From contig CANMVA010000003.1 in assembly GCA_947501355.1 (NCBI GenBank), positions 1 to 64,000 of the forward strand: DNA of 64,000 bases, written 5' to 3'. Below the pieces are notes generated by a model. The model saw nothing but the letters and a program-made list of their open reading frames with translations, was not told where the DNA came from and made no database searches. Positions 35,136 to 43,612 of this stretch are shown here, piece after piece. This stretch comes from an uncultured Paracoccaceae bacterium (GTDB lineage Bacteria > Pseudomonadota > Alphaproteobacteria > Rhodobacterales > Rhodobacteraceae). Numbering within the stretch: position 1 is the first letter of the stretch; each line of letters starts with the position of its first letter. Made by a program: the position numbers and the translations under genes.

Positions 35136-36023
35136 ATGCAATTTAGCGAAATAGATTTCCTCATTATCGGAGCCGGTAAGTCAGCAACGACGTGGCTTCA
35201 GACGCAGCTGCAGGCGGATCCGGACGTTTATATGCCCGATCCCGAACTCCATTACTTTTCCCGCGCCTATGATCGCGGTGACACCTGGTATTTGTCGCAA
35301 TTTGAAGACGCCAATGCTGATAAGGTGGTGGGTGAGAAGTCGAATTCTTACCTTTATGGGGAGGAGGCTGCCGAGCGCATCCATCGACAGTTGCCGCACA
35401 TCAAGCTGATTGCGCAGCTTCGCAATCCCGTTGAAAGGGCCTACTCAAACTATTGTATGCTTTTCAGACGTGGTGAGGTTGGAAGCGATATTGCCGCCAG
35501 CCTTGATCCTGCTCTTGCGGGTACGGAAAAGCTGCTGACCTCGGGCAAATATGCTGAGCATCTTCAATTGTTCATTGATCTCTATGGCCCTGAAAAACTG
35601 CTTATCCTGTTTTTTGAAGGGGTGAGGGGTGCTCCCGAGGCGCAAATGGCAAAGGTGCGTGCCCATTTGGACCTGCCGATGCGACCGCTTGCGCGGACGG
35701 TGGGGAAAAAGGTGAAAGACAAGGCAGCCCCAAATGTTCCGACGAAATGGAGCCGGCGGCTCAAGTGGATCAAACCGGCGGTCGAGCCTTTTCGCGGGAC
35801 CCCTGTTTTTGAAACGGCGCGGGGTTGGATTGCGCGAGAGATCGAGTATCCGGAACTGACAGACGATCTCAGAAGCCGGATGCTGGACTATTATATGCCG
35901 TCGATCGAAGCGCTTGAGGCGATGAGCGGGCAATCCCTTGCCAGATGGTCTGCCCCTCGCGAGGCCTCTGAACCGTCGAAGATCTCTCTCAATCTGGGCA
36001 AGCCAAAACCCCATGCGGGTTAA
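35136..36023 (+). CDS. Sulfotransferase (heparan-type), EPS cluster 2
   Basis: 295 aa. FLIIGAGKSATTWLQTQL near the start is the 5'-PSB loop with a Lys, as in heparan N-sulfotransferase/Sulfotransfer_1 enzymes. KLIAQLRNPVERAYSNYCM near residue 90 is the 3'-phosphate-binding segment. It is a single-gene unit, divergent from the ATP-grasp gene and convergent with the nitroreductase gene. It would add sulfate from PAPS to a sugar hydroxyl or amine of the second polysaccharide. Confidence 0.86.
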   Translation: MQFSEIDFLIIGAGKSATTWLQTQLQADPDVYMPDPELHYFSRAYDRGDTWYLSQFEDANADKVVGEKSNSYLYGEEAAERIHRQLPHIKLIAQLRNPVERAYSNYCMLFRRGEVGSDIAASLDPALAGTEKLLTSGKYAEHLQLFIDLYGPEKLLILFFEGVRGAPEAQMAKVRAHLDLPMRPLARTVGKKVKDKAAPNVPTKWSRRLKWIKPAVEPFRGTPVFETARGWIAREIEYPELTDDLRSRMLDYYMPSIEALEAMSGQSLARWSAPREASEPSKISLNLGKPKPHAG

Positions 36024-36092
36024 GGCACTGTAGCCTGAACGCGATACGAAGCAGGCGCAGATCGTTGAGCTGAGCGGCGAGGGTGCTCCCGC

Positions 36093-37223
36093 TCAGGTCG
36101 TATTGATCGGCGGATTGTAGGTGCGCATGACCTCAAGCGGGCGCTTTTGGGAATAAGCAACCATCGCATCAGGCTCCGGGTATCCCACGGCGAGGAACAT
36201 GACCGGTCTCTCATATCCGGCCAGACCCAGAACTTTCGCGCCTCGTTTCTCGTGGCTCTCAATATCGGGCCAGTTACAGATACACGAACTTAGCCCCAGC
36301 GTTTCCAACGCGTAAGAGAATGACATCGCTGCCAGTGCGCCATCGATGTAGATAACGTGACGGTCCTTTTCACTGTAGAACGCATCAAGCGACCCGATGA
36401 TCGCAATCATCACCGGGATCTGGTGCTTCCAACCAATGGTGCCCCCGGGAAGGGACGAGACCGTTTCGATCATCTTTGGGTCATCGAAGACCAGAAAGCG
36501 AAATGGCTGACGATTGCATGCACTGGGAGAGAGGCCGGCGATCGTAAACGCTTTGTCGAGCAACTCGCGCGGCACGGGCTTTTGGTCAAACCAACGGACG
36601 GACCGGCGCTTGATCGCCAACTTTTCCAGCTGTTCATAAGACACCGGGTGATCATCAAGGTCACGTTTGTATGGGACGCGCGCCGTCTGCTCGTCTTTCG
36701 GAAAAGGGGCCGGGCAGTCTTCGAAGACCTTGCGTGCGTGATCGAGGACGGGGTCTTCAGCGACGACGCGGAAGTACTCGCTGAGCACATCATAAGACCA
36801 GCGAAGGGAATCGCCCGTCGTTTCGTCGGAGCGGTCAGGCTCATCAACGACCTTTCGGTAAACGTTGACCGTTTCAAGAATGTACTCTTTGGCGAAAACA
36901 GGACGGCGGGGCCGCATAGACAGGCCCTTTTCGATCCGGTGCACGTTGCGCCGCATCAGAAAGACATTCGCGTCATTCTCTTGAAGTTCGGCATGATATT
37001 TCGCCAAGCCGAGCAGCACGGCGCGCTCTTCGCGCTGAAATTTCCGCGACAGCAAGGAATAGTAGGCAGTCGTCAAGGATCGCGCGGACGACGCAATTTT
37101 CATGCCGCTGGTTTGCGCAGACGTGGCGAAACGAGCGGTGCCGGACTCCTTGAAAAGAAGGCGGGCATCGCGCAGCCGATCCATTTGGGTTTCGGTAAGC
37201 ATATTCTTGATTAGCGTCTTCAT
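36093..37223 (-). CDS. Nitroreductase-family protein with long N-terminal extension
   Basis: 376 aa, about 150 residues longer than ordinary nitroreductases. The C-terminal half has the FMN fold: AIKRRSVRWFDQKPVPRELLDKA, LSPSACNRQPFRFLVFDD, then YIDGALAAMSFSYALETLGLSSCICNW and GYPEPDA. The N-terminal 165 residues are helical and charged (MDRLRDARLLFK, RRNVHRIEKGLSM). This extended form is common beside polysaccharide pyruvyl transferases in EPS clusters. ATG at 37223 has AGAGAG about 10 bases upstream; a TTG at 37232 is less likely. Electron donor and substrate unknown. Confidence 0.85.
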   Translation of the reverse strand: MKTLIKNMLTETQMDRLRDARLLFKESGTARFATSAQTSGMKIASSARSLTTAYYSLLSRKFQREERAVLLGLAKYHAELQENDANVFLMRRNVHRIEKGLSMRPRRPVFAKEYILETVNVYRKVVDEPDRSDETTGDSLRWSYDVLSEYFRVVAEDPVLDHARKVFEDCPAPFPKDEQTARVPYKRDLDDHPVSYEQLEKLAIKRRSVRWFDQKPVPRELLDKAFTIAGLSPSACNRQPFRFLVFDDPKMIETVSSLPGGTIGWKHQIPVMIAIIGSLDAFYSEKDRHVIYIDGALAAMSFSYALETLGLSSCICNWPDIESHEKRGAKVLGLAGYERPVMFLAVGYPEPDAMVAYSQKRPLEVMRTYNPPINTT

Positions 37224-37971
37224 GACAAACAACTCTCTTTGAATAAACTGGCTTTAGAACTCAAATCAGAAGCACCGTGTAAATTATCACCCAGAGGCCA
37301 GTAAAAATGCGGCCCGGTCGGGTCAGTGTGCGTAAACCGGCTCATATTGAGCCTTAAGTTGACGAGGCCCGATACGGCGCTCACGTTGAAAAATTCTTCA
37401 GACTGTCGATTTAAAAACGCGTCGCGAGCGGCTGAAAATCAGACATCATTAATTGTTATCTTTATATCTTAGTTCGTTGACTAATTTGAACCTAAAGCTG
37501 CAGTTGCATTGCTCTTGAACCCGTAAAAAATTTGCCAAAACACGGCTTTACTGGTCCAAAATAGAAATATCCCTGTAAATTTGCTACGAATTCATGATTC
37601 TGTAAAGAAATTTGAGCACGAGCCAACGTAAGTAGATTTTCCGAAGGTCTTCTTTCTTGCCACGAAGATCGCCACTGTCTTAACCTTTTGCTCAAGACGA
37701 GACAAAAAGATCGGGGGGTAACACTTCTTTCACTGGACGTTTCCAGCGGGCCTTTGAGTGCCATGGCGCTGCAAGTCAAAAGACCAACCTAATAGAACTG
37801 CCTCATTTGGCGACATATAATGGTGCGATAGCCCTGTTAATTTAATCAGACTATGTGGGCCTGACGGTCTCACCAAGCCAGCACTTTAAATACTGAAATT
37901 AGAAGAACTAGTTCAACGTTTCGATAATTAGAAAGGATAGACGGCGCTGCACATTGCGTCAGTCACGCATT
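37224..37971. other. Long AT-rich divergent intergenic region
   Basis: 748 bp between divergent genes, clearly lower in GC than the flanks. It has runs such as taatttgaa and taaatact, and no frame with convincing coding signal. Probably holds promoters for both neighbours; a decayed insertion is possible but no gene fragment is recognised. Confidence 0.5.
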
Positions 37972-39186
37972 ATGAAAAAGTTCATTATCACCGGGACGCA
38001 GATGAAGAATAAAGGCTCTCAGGCCATGTTCCTCACACTGTATTACAACCTGAAGAAACACTACAAAGACTGCGAGATTTATGGGTTTTCGAACAAATAC
38101 ACCGAACCCGAGAAATACAGTTTTCCGCTATATCCGTATGATTATTACACGCGTCTGGTGCTGAACAAGCGGTTGAGCAGGGTTCCTTTTCTTGTGCCGC
38201 TTCTGACCGCATTTGCGGGCTGGCGGAGAAAGACCGACAAGTGGAAGGGCAAGATCCCGCAAATGGAAAAAGCCCTGCGGGAAGCGGATGCGGTCTTTGA
38301 TGCAAGTGGCTACACGCTTGGCTCTGGCTGGCCAAAAGGTGGCGGTGAGTTGCTCTTGCAAACGATCCGTCTTGCCAAGCGCCACAACACCAAAGTGATC
38401 TTGATGCCGCAGAGCTTTGGTCCCTTCGATTGGGAAGGCGACAACACCGAATTTCTGGCTCAGATCAAAGAAGAACTGAGCTACTGCACGAAAATCTATG
38501 CCCGCGAGCAGGAAGGCTACGACTGCCTGCTGTCGCTAGGGCTCACGAATGTTGAACTGTCGACAGATATGGTTATCCGAGAGCCGTTTTTCCCGACCGC
38601 CTCAGACATCTACGCGGCGTCTGATACCGATGCGGTAGAGGCCCCGGCGGCCGGGTCTGTCGGCTTTATCATAAATGAAAATGTCTACCGGATCGGCGAT
38701 GCGGATTCGGTTCTCGATCTCTATGTGAAGATCCTGGACCGACTGATCGACAATGGAGAGAAGGTCTACATTCTGAACACCTCAACGGCTGACATTCACC
38801 TGGTTGAAGGCGTCCTGAGCCGGGTCAAGAACCGTGAAAAGGTTCAGATCATCAGCAAGGAATATTCAAGCCCGGAGCTGATCGAACTGATCGGGCAGTT
38901 CAAATATGTCGTTGCATCCCGCTACCATTCCGTCGTCTTCGCCTATCGCGGAGGTGTGCCGTCCATCATTCTTGGATGGGCGAGCAAATACATCGATCTC
39001 GCCGCGCATTTTCAGCAACAGGACAGTGTTTTCGATATCCGGACGCTCGATGCCGACCGGCTGTTGGAGCAAATCGACTACATGAGTGGGCACGCGGAAG
39101 AGGAATCTCAGAAGATCAAAAGCAGTTTGCAAACAGTGCAGACGAGTTCGGTCATTCAGGATGCGATACGGGCCTTGGAGGCTTAG
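37972..39186 (+). CDS. Polysaccharide pyruvyl transferase family protein (CsaB-like)
   Basis: 404 aa. KFIITGTQMKNKGSQAMFLTL is the N-terminal glycine loop of the family; FDASGYTLGSGW near residue 105, MPQSFGPFDW near 145 and VASRYHSVVFAYRGGVPSIILGW near 320 are the conserved blocks (the SRYHSVV element is diagnostic). It would transfer pyruvate from PEP to a sugar to form a ketal, giving the polymer negative charge. ATG at 37972 is preferred over TTG at 37954. The nearby nitroreductase-like gene is divergent across the AT-rich gap. Confidence 0.88.
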   Translation: MKKFIITGTQMKNKGSQAMFLTLYYNLKKHYKDCEIYGFSNKYTEPEKYSFPLYPYDYYTRLVLNKRLSRVPFLVPLLTAFAGWRRKTDKWKGKIPQMEKALREADAVFDASGYTLGSGWPKGGGELLLQTIRLAKRHNTKVILMPQSFGPFDWEGDNTEFLAQIKEELSYCTKIYAREQEGYDCLLSLGLTNVELSTDMVIREPFFPTASDIYAASDTDAVEAPAAGSVGFIINENVYRIGDADSVLDLYVKILDRLIDNGEKVYILNTSTADIHLVEGVLSRVKNREKVQIISKEYSSPELIELIGQFKYVVASRYHSVVFAYRGGVPSIILGWASKYIDLAAHFQQQDSVFDIRTLDADRLLEQIDYMSGHAEEESQKIKSSLQTVQTSSVIQDAIRALEA

Positions 39187-39714
39187 TCAGGCTTTCCGCT
39201 CCGGCGTCTTGGGGTGGCGGTCAAGCGATACAGGGGGGTCGTGCGCTTCATGCTCGACGCGTTGGCTGACGTTTTGGCAAAGCGGGAAAGGGTTCGGTTT
39301 TAGAAGCGCTTTTCCTCCTTCGCCAAGCATGACCGCGCTTTGGGAGGGGTGCCACGTGATATCACGAACGAGCAGTTCAACGAACTTGCTGAGATCGAGC
39401 AGTTAAGCGATCGCGTAATTGATGGTTGCGTGACAGAGGCTTAGTTCAGCAGCGCCCTTCGGGCTTTGCTTTCCACACTTCCGAAAGTCTGGGTGGGCAG
39501 ACAGCCGCGCCATCCACAGGTTTGCGGGTGATGTCGCGCGTTTGCTGTGCGTGCCGTCGGTGATGCAGGCCGCGGCTTTCGCAAACTATGTCTCCGCCCG
39601 TTGGGACGGACGACAGGATGCGCGGTGTCGGTCATTTCTGCCTCCAATCGACAAATCAGGAGACTGCCGACATACACCCGCCCCAAGATTACAGATCACC
39701 TAAGACCTATAAAA
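39187..39714. other. Intergenic region with a possible gene remnant
   Basis: About 530 bp without an intact gene. A start-less open frame at 39304-39444 (plus strand) reads FAKHDRALGGVPRDITNEQ then FNELAEIEQLSDRVIDG and has normal codon use, preceded by a stop at 39301. It looks like the 3' end of a lost gene; family not recognised. The stretch 39261-39292 is shared imperfectly with 12681-12710. Confidence 0.45.
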
Positions 39715-39754
39715 ATCGCGCCGTCACGGCCTTAACCTCCCGCGACGGCGCGAT
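39715..39754. promoter_or_regulatory. Inverted repeat in the leader of the small lipoprotein gene
   Basis: Perfect 11 bp arms ATCGCGCCGTC (39715-39725) and GACGGCGCGAT (39744-39754) separated by 18 bases, 27 bases before the lipoprotein ATG. It could be a leader hairpin or an operator; no T-run follows, so it is not a simple terminator. Confidence 0.5.
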
Positions 39755-39781
39755 CTGACCATCAAAGAGAAAGACATATCA

Positions 39782-39964
39782 ATGAAGAAACTTGCGATCC
39801 TGGCCGTTCTTGGCCTTTGTGCGTGCGAAACGCCTGCGGAAATGTCCGCACGCACACAACTGGACGCTGCTTGCCTGGAGGGTAACCTTGACGCATGCAA
39901 AGCGGTCCAGGAGCGGGTCTCGGCGGAGAACCAAACGATGGCGACAACGCTTTCCGGACTTTGA
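39782..39964 (+). CDS. Small lipoprotein
   Basis: 60 aa. The N-terminus MKKLAILAVLGLCAC is a lipoprotein signal with lipobox LGLC (Cys about residue 13), so the mature form is about 48 residues, lipid-anchored at the inner or outer membrane. The mature part has Cys residues (ACLEGNLDAC) and a helical Glu/Gln-rich segment. GAGAAAGA lies about 7 bases upstream. No family is recognised, but it resembles the many tiny Rhodobacterales lipoproteins. It is enclosed by two strong inverted repeats. Confidence 0.7.
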   Translation: MKKLAILAVLGLCACETPAEMSARTQLDAACLEGNLDACKAVQERVSAENQTMATTLSGL

Positions 39965-40006
39965 GTAGGGGGTAGGTTCCACAGGGCTTCGGCTGATTGC
40001 ATGAAC

Positions 40007-40046
40007 CTTGGGCAGCTGTCACGCAAAGGCGTTCGAGCTGCCCAAG
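40007..40046. terminator. Strong hairpin downstream of the lipoprotein gene
   Basis: Perfect 11 bp arms CTTGGGCAGCT (40007-40017) and AGCTGCCCAAG (40036-40046); the 18-base loop itself contains ACGC-AAAG-GCGT. It follows the lipoprotein stop by 42 bases. No T-run follows, so it may be a terminator of unusual type, an mRNA-stabilising 3' structure or a small RNA. Confidence 0.45.
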
Positions 40047-40188
40047 CCCAAACGGCCCTCGCAGATGTGGATCACGCTCATGCGATGGGGTTGTCGATTG
40101 TGACCTGAGACCAGGTGCCTGGGATTGAACAACCGCTGCGCGCGGGGCACATGCCTCGGCGGGACAGAAGAGACGAGAAGGCTGCCGA

Positions 40189-41346
40189 ATGACACTGGAA
40201 ACGACCGTAAGCATCGTGACAGCGGTCATTTGTCTGTTCTGCGCACATCTCTTGTTGCTCAGACGGCAAAACACGGGCGTCTACCTGCCGCTTGCTTTGA
40301 TGTTCTTGTTTCACGGTATCTCTGCCGGTGTCGGCGCCTTGGCTCAGATCTTTGATCCAGATGCAGTAGGACTTCTGTTCCGCTTCAGTGTTCTTGTGGG
40401 TGGTCTGGAAGCGACGTTGCCCTTTCTTCTTTGGGTCTACGTGCGGGCGCTGACGACAGAAGGTCAACTCAACGCGATCCCGAAACTGCGGTATCATGTG
40501 ATCCCGATTGTTGTAGTCGTTCTGGCCTTCTGGTCTCTGTTATTTCTGCCGGACGGTTTTGCTGAGACGGAGTTCGACGAGAACGATCCGCGGGTCCCCG
40601 GATATATCCTTATCGCGTTGGCGACTTTGCTCGCGGATTTCGTGTTCAAGGCAATGGTTGCAACCTACATTATTCTGATTGCGCGACGGCTTATGGCCTA
40701 CCGAAGCCGGCTCAAAGACGTATTCGCCAGCACTGAAAACCGTGAGCTGACATGGATATGGGTGATCTTGGTCTGTATGACATTCTATTTCTTGGCGAAC
40801 TTTACCTTCACCTTATCTATCTTGTCGGGTCTTTTTACAGAAAGCGCCTATGAGACTTGGATCCCGACACTGCATAGCATAGTGCTTTTGGGCTTATTCT
40901 GGGCCCTTGGCATTTGGGGATTGCGACAGCGTCCGGGGTTGACCCGACACCCCGTTATTGTGCCGCCCGAGCCAGATCAGCCGCCGCCGCGAAAATACGA
41001 GAAATCCGCGCTCGATGATGATCGCCTCCAACGCATCGCCCGCAAGGTTGAGGCCGCAATGACTGAGGATCTTCTGTACCGAGATCCAAACCTGTCACTC
41101 TGGGATCTTGCCAAGCATATTGGCGTCACGTCTCACTATGTTTCTCAAGCTCTGAACACCTACCTGCAGAAGAACTTCTTCGACCTTGTGAACGGCTGGC
41201 GCATCAAGGAGGCGATTGAGCGGCTGGATAAGACCGATGAGACGATCCTCATGATTGCCTACGATGTTGGCTTCAACTCCCGTTCAGCCTTTTACAAGGC
41301 GTTTAAACGCGAGATCGGGAAAACGCCGTCTGAGTTTAGAAGATAA
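40189..41346 (+). CDS. AraC-family regulator with membrane N-terminal domain
   Basis: 385 aa. The first 250 residues hold about seven hydrophobic segments (TAVICLFCAHLLLL onward), a 7TM-like sensor. The C-terminal 100 residues are AraC/XylS-type: LWDLAKHIGVTSHYVSQALN (first HTH) and ETILMIAYDVGFNSRSAFYKAFKREIGKTPSEFRR (split as the second HTH and signature). It is likely a membrane-embedded transcription factor responding to an envelope or extracellular signal. GAGAAGG lies upstream of ATG. It sits between EPS genes and the type I exporter and could regulate either. Confidence 0.85.
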   Translation: MTLETTVSIVTAVICLFCAHLLLLRRQNTGVYLPLALMFLFHGISAGVGALAQIFDPDAVGLLFRFSVLVGGLEATLPFLLWVYVRALTTEGQLNAIPKLRYHVIPIVVVVLAFWSLLFLPDGFAETEFDENDPRVPGYILIALATLLADFVFKAMVATYIILIARRLMAYRSRLKDVFASTENRELTWIWVILVCMTFYFLANFTFTLSILSGLFTESAYETWIPTLHSIVLLGLFWALGIWGLRQRPGLTRHPVIVPPEPDQPPPRKYEKSALDDDRLQRIARKVEAAMTEDLLYRDPNLSLWDLAKHIGVTSHYVSQALNTYLQKNFFDLVNGWRIKEAIERLDKTDETILMIAYDVGFNSRSAFYKAFKREIGKTPSEFRR

Positions 41347-41366
41347 TGGACCGTGTGGCCCGCCGC

Positions 41367-42380
41367 TCAGGCCCCATAGTAGTTCCGATACCACTCCACG
41401 AACCGCCTTACTCCCTCACGGATATCCATTTCCGGCTTATACCCCGTCAGCTCTTCCAGCAGGGTCGTATCCGCCCAAGTGGCTTGGACATCGCCGGGTT
41501 GCATTTCCATGTAGATTTTCTCGGCGGGTTTGCCGACGGCGGCTTCGATCGCTTCGATGAAATCCATCAGTTTTACCGGGTCGGCATTGCCGATATTGAC
41601 CGCGCGCCAGGGGGCGACGGGGCTGAGGCTGTCGTAGTCCGGGATATCGGCGGGCGTCTCGGGGCGTTGGGGCACGGCGTCGATCAGAAGGCGGATGCCG
41701 TTTACGAGGTCATCGATATAGGTGAAGTCGCGCATCATGTCGCCGTGGTTGAAGACCTTGATCGGGCGGCCCTCAAACACGGCGGAGGTGAAAAGATAGG
41801 GCGCCATGTCGGGGCGGCCCCAGGGGCCGTAGACGGTGAAGAACCGGAACATCGTGATCGGCAGATCGTAGAGATGGGCATAGGAATGAGCCATCGCCTC
41901 GTTCGCCTTTTTGGTGGCGGCGTAGAAGCTCATCTGGGTGTCGACCTTGTGGGTCTCGCCGTATGGCATGTCTGTGTTGGCGCCGTAGACAGAGGAGGTC
42001 GAGGCGAGCAGCATATGGCGGGGCGGGAAGGCGCGGGCGGCTTCGAGGAGTTCGAACGTGCCGACGAGGTTGGCCTCAACATAGGCGCGGGGGTTCTCGA
42101 TGGAGTAGCGCACGCCGGCTTGGGCGGCGAGATGCACGACAACCTCGGGACGGTGCTTGTCGAAAAGCTCCATCAGCAGGCCGGGGTCTTCGAGCTTGCC
42201 GTGGATGGGCGTGAAGCCTTCGGTCTGGTTGAGGTTCGCCTCGCGCCGCTCTTTCAGCTTGGGGTCGTAATAGTCGTTCAGGCTGTCTAGCCCGATCACC
42301 GTCCAGCCCTCGTCCAGCAGGCGGCGGGCAATGGTGGAGCCGATGAACCCGGCAGAGCCGGTGACAAGAGCGGTGGGCAT
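41367..42380 (-). CDS. NAD-dependent epimerase, UDP-glucuronate 4-epimerase-like
   Basis: 337 aa extended SDR. TGSAGFIGSTIARRLLDEG binds NAD; LNDYYDPKLKERREANL near residue 38 is typical of UDP-glucuronate 4-epimerases; HLAAQAGVRYSIENP and the catalytic SFYAATKKANE (Tyr/Lys) follow, then TMFRFFTVYGPWGRPDMA. It interconverts UDP-GlcA and UDP-GalA, giving a uronic acid for the EPS. ATG at 42380 has AAAGGA eight bases upstream; the GTG at 42386 would be too close. Convergent with the AraC-type gene. Confidence 0.9.
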   Translation of the reverse strand: MPTALVTGSAGFIGSTIARRLLDEGWTVIGLDSLNDYYDPKLKERREANLNQTEGFTPIHGKLEDPGLLMELFDKHRPEVVVHLAAQAGVRYSIENPRAYVEANLVGTFELLEAARAFPPRHMLLASTSSVYGANTDMPYGETHKVDTQMSFYAATKKANEAMAHSYAHLYDLPITMFRFFTVYGPWGRPDMAPYLFTSAVFEGRPIKVFNHGDMMRDFTYIDDLVNGIRLLIDAVPQRPETPADIPDYDSLSPVAPWRAVNIGNADPVKLMDFIEAIEAAVGKPAEKIYMEMQPGDVQATWADTTLLEELTGYKPEMDIREGVRRFVEWYRNYYGA

Positions 42381-42667
42381 GGGCACGGTCCTTTGCGCGT
42401 TACGCCCGTGGATGCCGCGTGGCGCGCAGGCTGTCCAGTGGCAAACACGTCGCGCACCTGTCTTTTCAGATGGGAAACAATACTCAATGGCTGTTCTGAC
42501 ACATGGTTAATTCTTTCCTTGCGCTAGTCTCACGGGTTCATGCGAGTGGTGAAAAAAGTCGATGTGACTTGAAGGGATAGGATAAGAGTAAAGACGCCTC
42601 GCAAGAGAGCACCAACGGTGTTGAAGGAGCTGGAGATACCAACCAGCTAGATCCGGAAGTTCTTTAG
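42381..42667. other. Intergenic region before the HlyD relic
   Basis: 287 bp upstream of the epimerase start on the minus strand. It probably contains the epimerase promoter. No gene is seen, but its right half may be further decayed sequence of the HlyD relic that follows. Confidence 0.4.
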
Positions 42668-42796
42668 AAAATCAGTGCGGTGCGCGACAGCTTCGGCACG
42701 ATCGCGGATGCGTTCGTGCACACTGGGGAACGGTCGATCTTCAGCTATCTGACAAAGCCTCTGACCGAGCAATTCACGACGGCGTTTCGGCAGTAA
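42668..42796 (+). pseudogene. Relic of an HlyD-family adaptor C-terminus
   Basis: An open frame without a start codon reads FGTIADAFVHTGERS, then SYLTKPLTEQFTTAFRQ and TAA at 42794-42796. This matches the C-terminal signature of HlyD/PrtE adaptors and the neighbouring adaptor gene's own end (SYLTKPLT versus AYLTKPLTDYFTKAFRE). It is on the opposite strand to that gene, and a stop at 42665-42667 cuts the frame. It is therefore a fragment of a second adaptor gene that was deleted or replaced. Confidence 0.65.
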
Positions 42797-42802
42797 TGAT
42801 GC

Positions 42803-43537
42803 TCAACCGCGCTGGTTCAGCAATGCTTGCCACGAATTGCTGGACCCAAGCTGGCAGTAGATCGCGCCAAGTGCGCCGGACTTGCGCAGCTCAAGAAACG
42901 CGGCGTCGTCCAGCGCGTTCAGCTTGCCCTCGTCGATGCCCATGAAGCCCGAGATATTGTGGCTTTCGCCGTCGGGCAGGGTGATTTTAGAGGTTTGTTC
43001 GGTCAGCAGACCATGCTTGTCAATCAGCGCGACCATGGTTTTGGTCGTGTTGAACATGGTCTGATACTCCTCGCAAAATTTGATGGCGTTCCGGGTCAGC
43101 TCGGTGGGTTCGCCACCCGAAAAAAGCGGGTTCGCGCCTTCGGTCTCGGTGGTGGTGACAGAAGCCGCGTCGCGGTCGATGCACAGGGTCAGCCGTTCGT
43201 CGCCGTCATCGCCAGCCAGCACGAATGGGTAGCGGCGCACATAGGCGGGGATGTAATGGCCCGGCGCCCAGTTGCCGTCTTCGGTGACGAACACGTTCTC
43301 GCCGCGTTTGAGACCGGTCAGCGCGAGGGGCATCTTGCCGCTTCCCGCAAAAACAATCGGGTAGGAGCGCATCGCCTGCGGCATCTCGACGGCCATCAGC
43401 GGGATGGCATTGGCGTTGGCGGCAAAACTGTAATCATTGGTGGCCAGCAGGGCCAGATCGGCATGGGTCTCTTTCGACAGCCCTTCCGGCTTGGCGTAGA
43501 ACATCGGAAGGTCAGAGCTGGTATCTGCGTCGGTCAT
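42803..43537 (-). CDS. SapC family protein
   Basis: 244 aa. It has the SapC-family features: SFAANANAIPLMAVEMPQAMRSYPIVF near residue 45 (split), RRYPFVLAGD near 100, and a C-terminal part with SKITLPDGESHNISGFMGIDE and WQALLNQR. SapC was described in Campylobacter fetus beside type I secretion genes for its S-layer protein; the function of the domain is not settled. ATG at 43537 starts the conserved region; the frame to 43594 adds sequence without clear homology. It lies downstream of the type I adaptor gene with a 75 bp gap. Confidence 0.83.
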   Translation of the reverse strand: MTDADTSSDLPMFYAKPEGLSKETHADLALLATNDYSFAANANAIPLMAVEMPQAMRSYPIVFAGSGKMPLALTGLKRGENVFVTEDGNWAPGHYIPAYVRRYPFVLAGDDGDERLTLCIDRDAASVTTTETEGANPLFSGGEPTELTRNAIKFCEEYQTMFNTTKTMVALIDKHGLLTEQTSKITLPDGESHNISGFMGIDEGKLNALDDAAFLELRKSGALGAIYCQLGSSNSWQALLNQRG

Positions 43538-43612
43538 GCCATGGTTCGCTTTTCGCTTGAGGCTTATCTGGCCCGCATGTGAGAGGCAGGACACAAGGCT
43601 GTCAAGGGCGCG

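Noticed and set aside
37492-37779. Minus-strand 95 aa open frame in the AT-rich gap
   Set aside because: No domain, weak codon bias and no ribosome site; probably chance.
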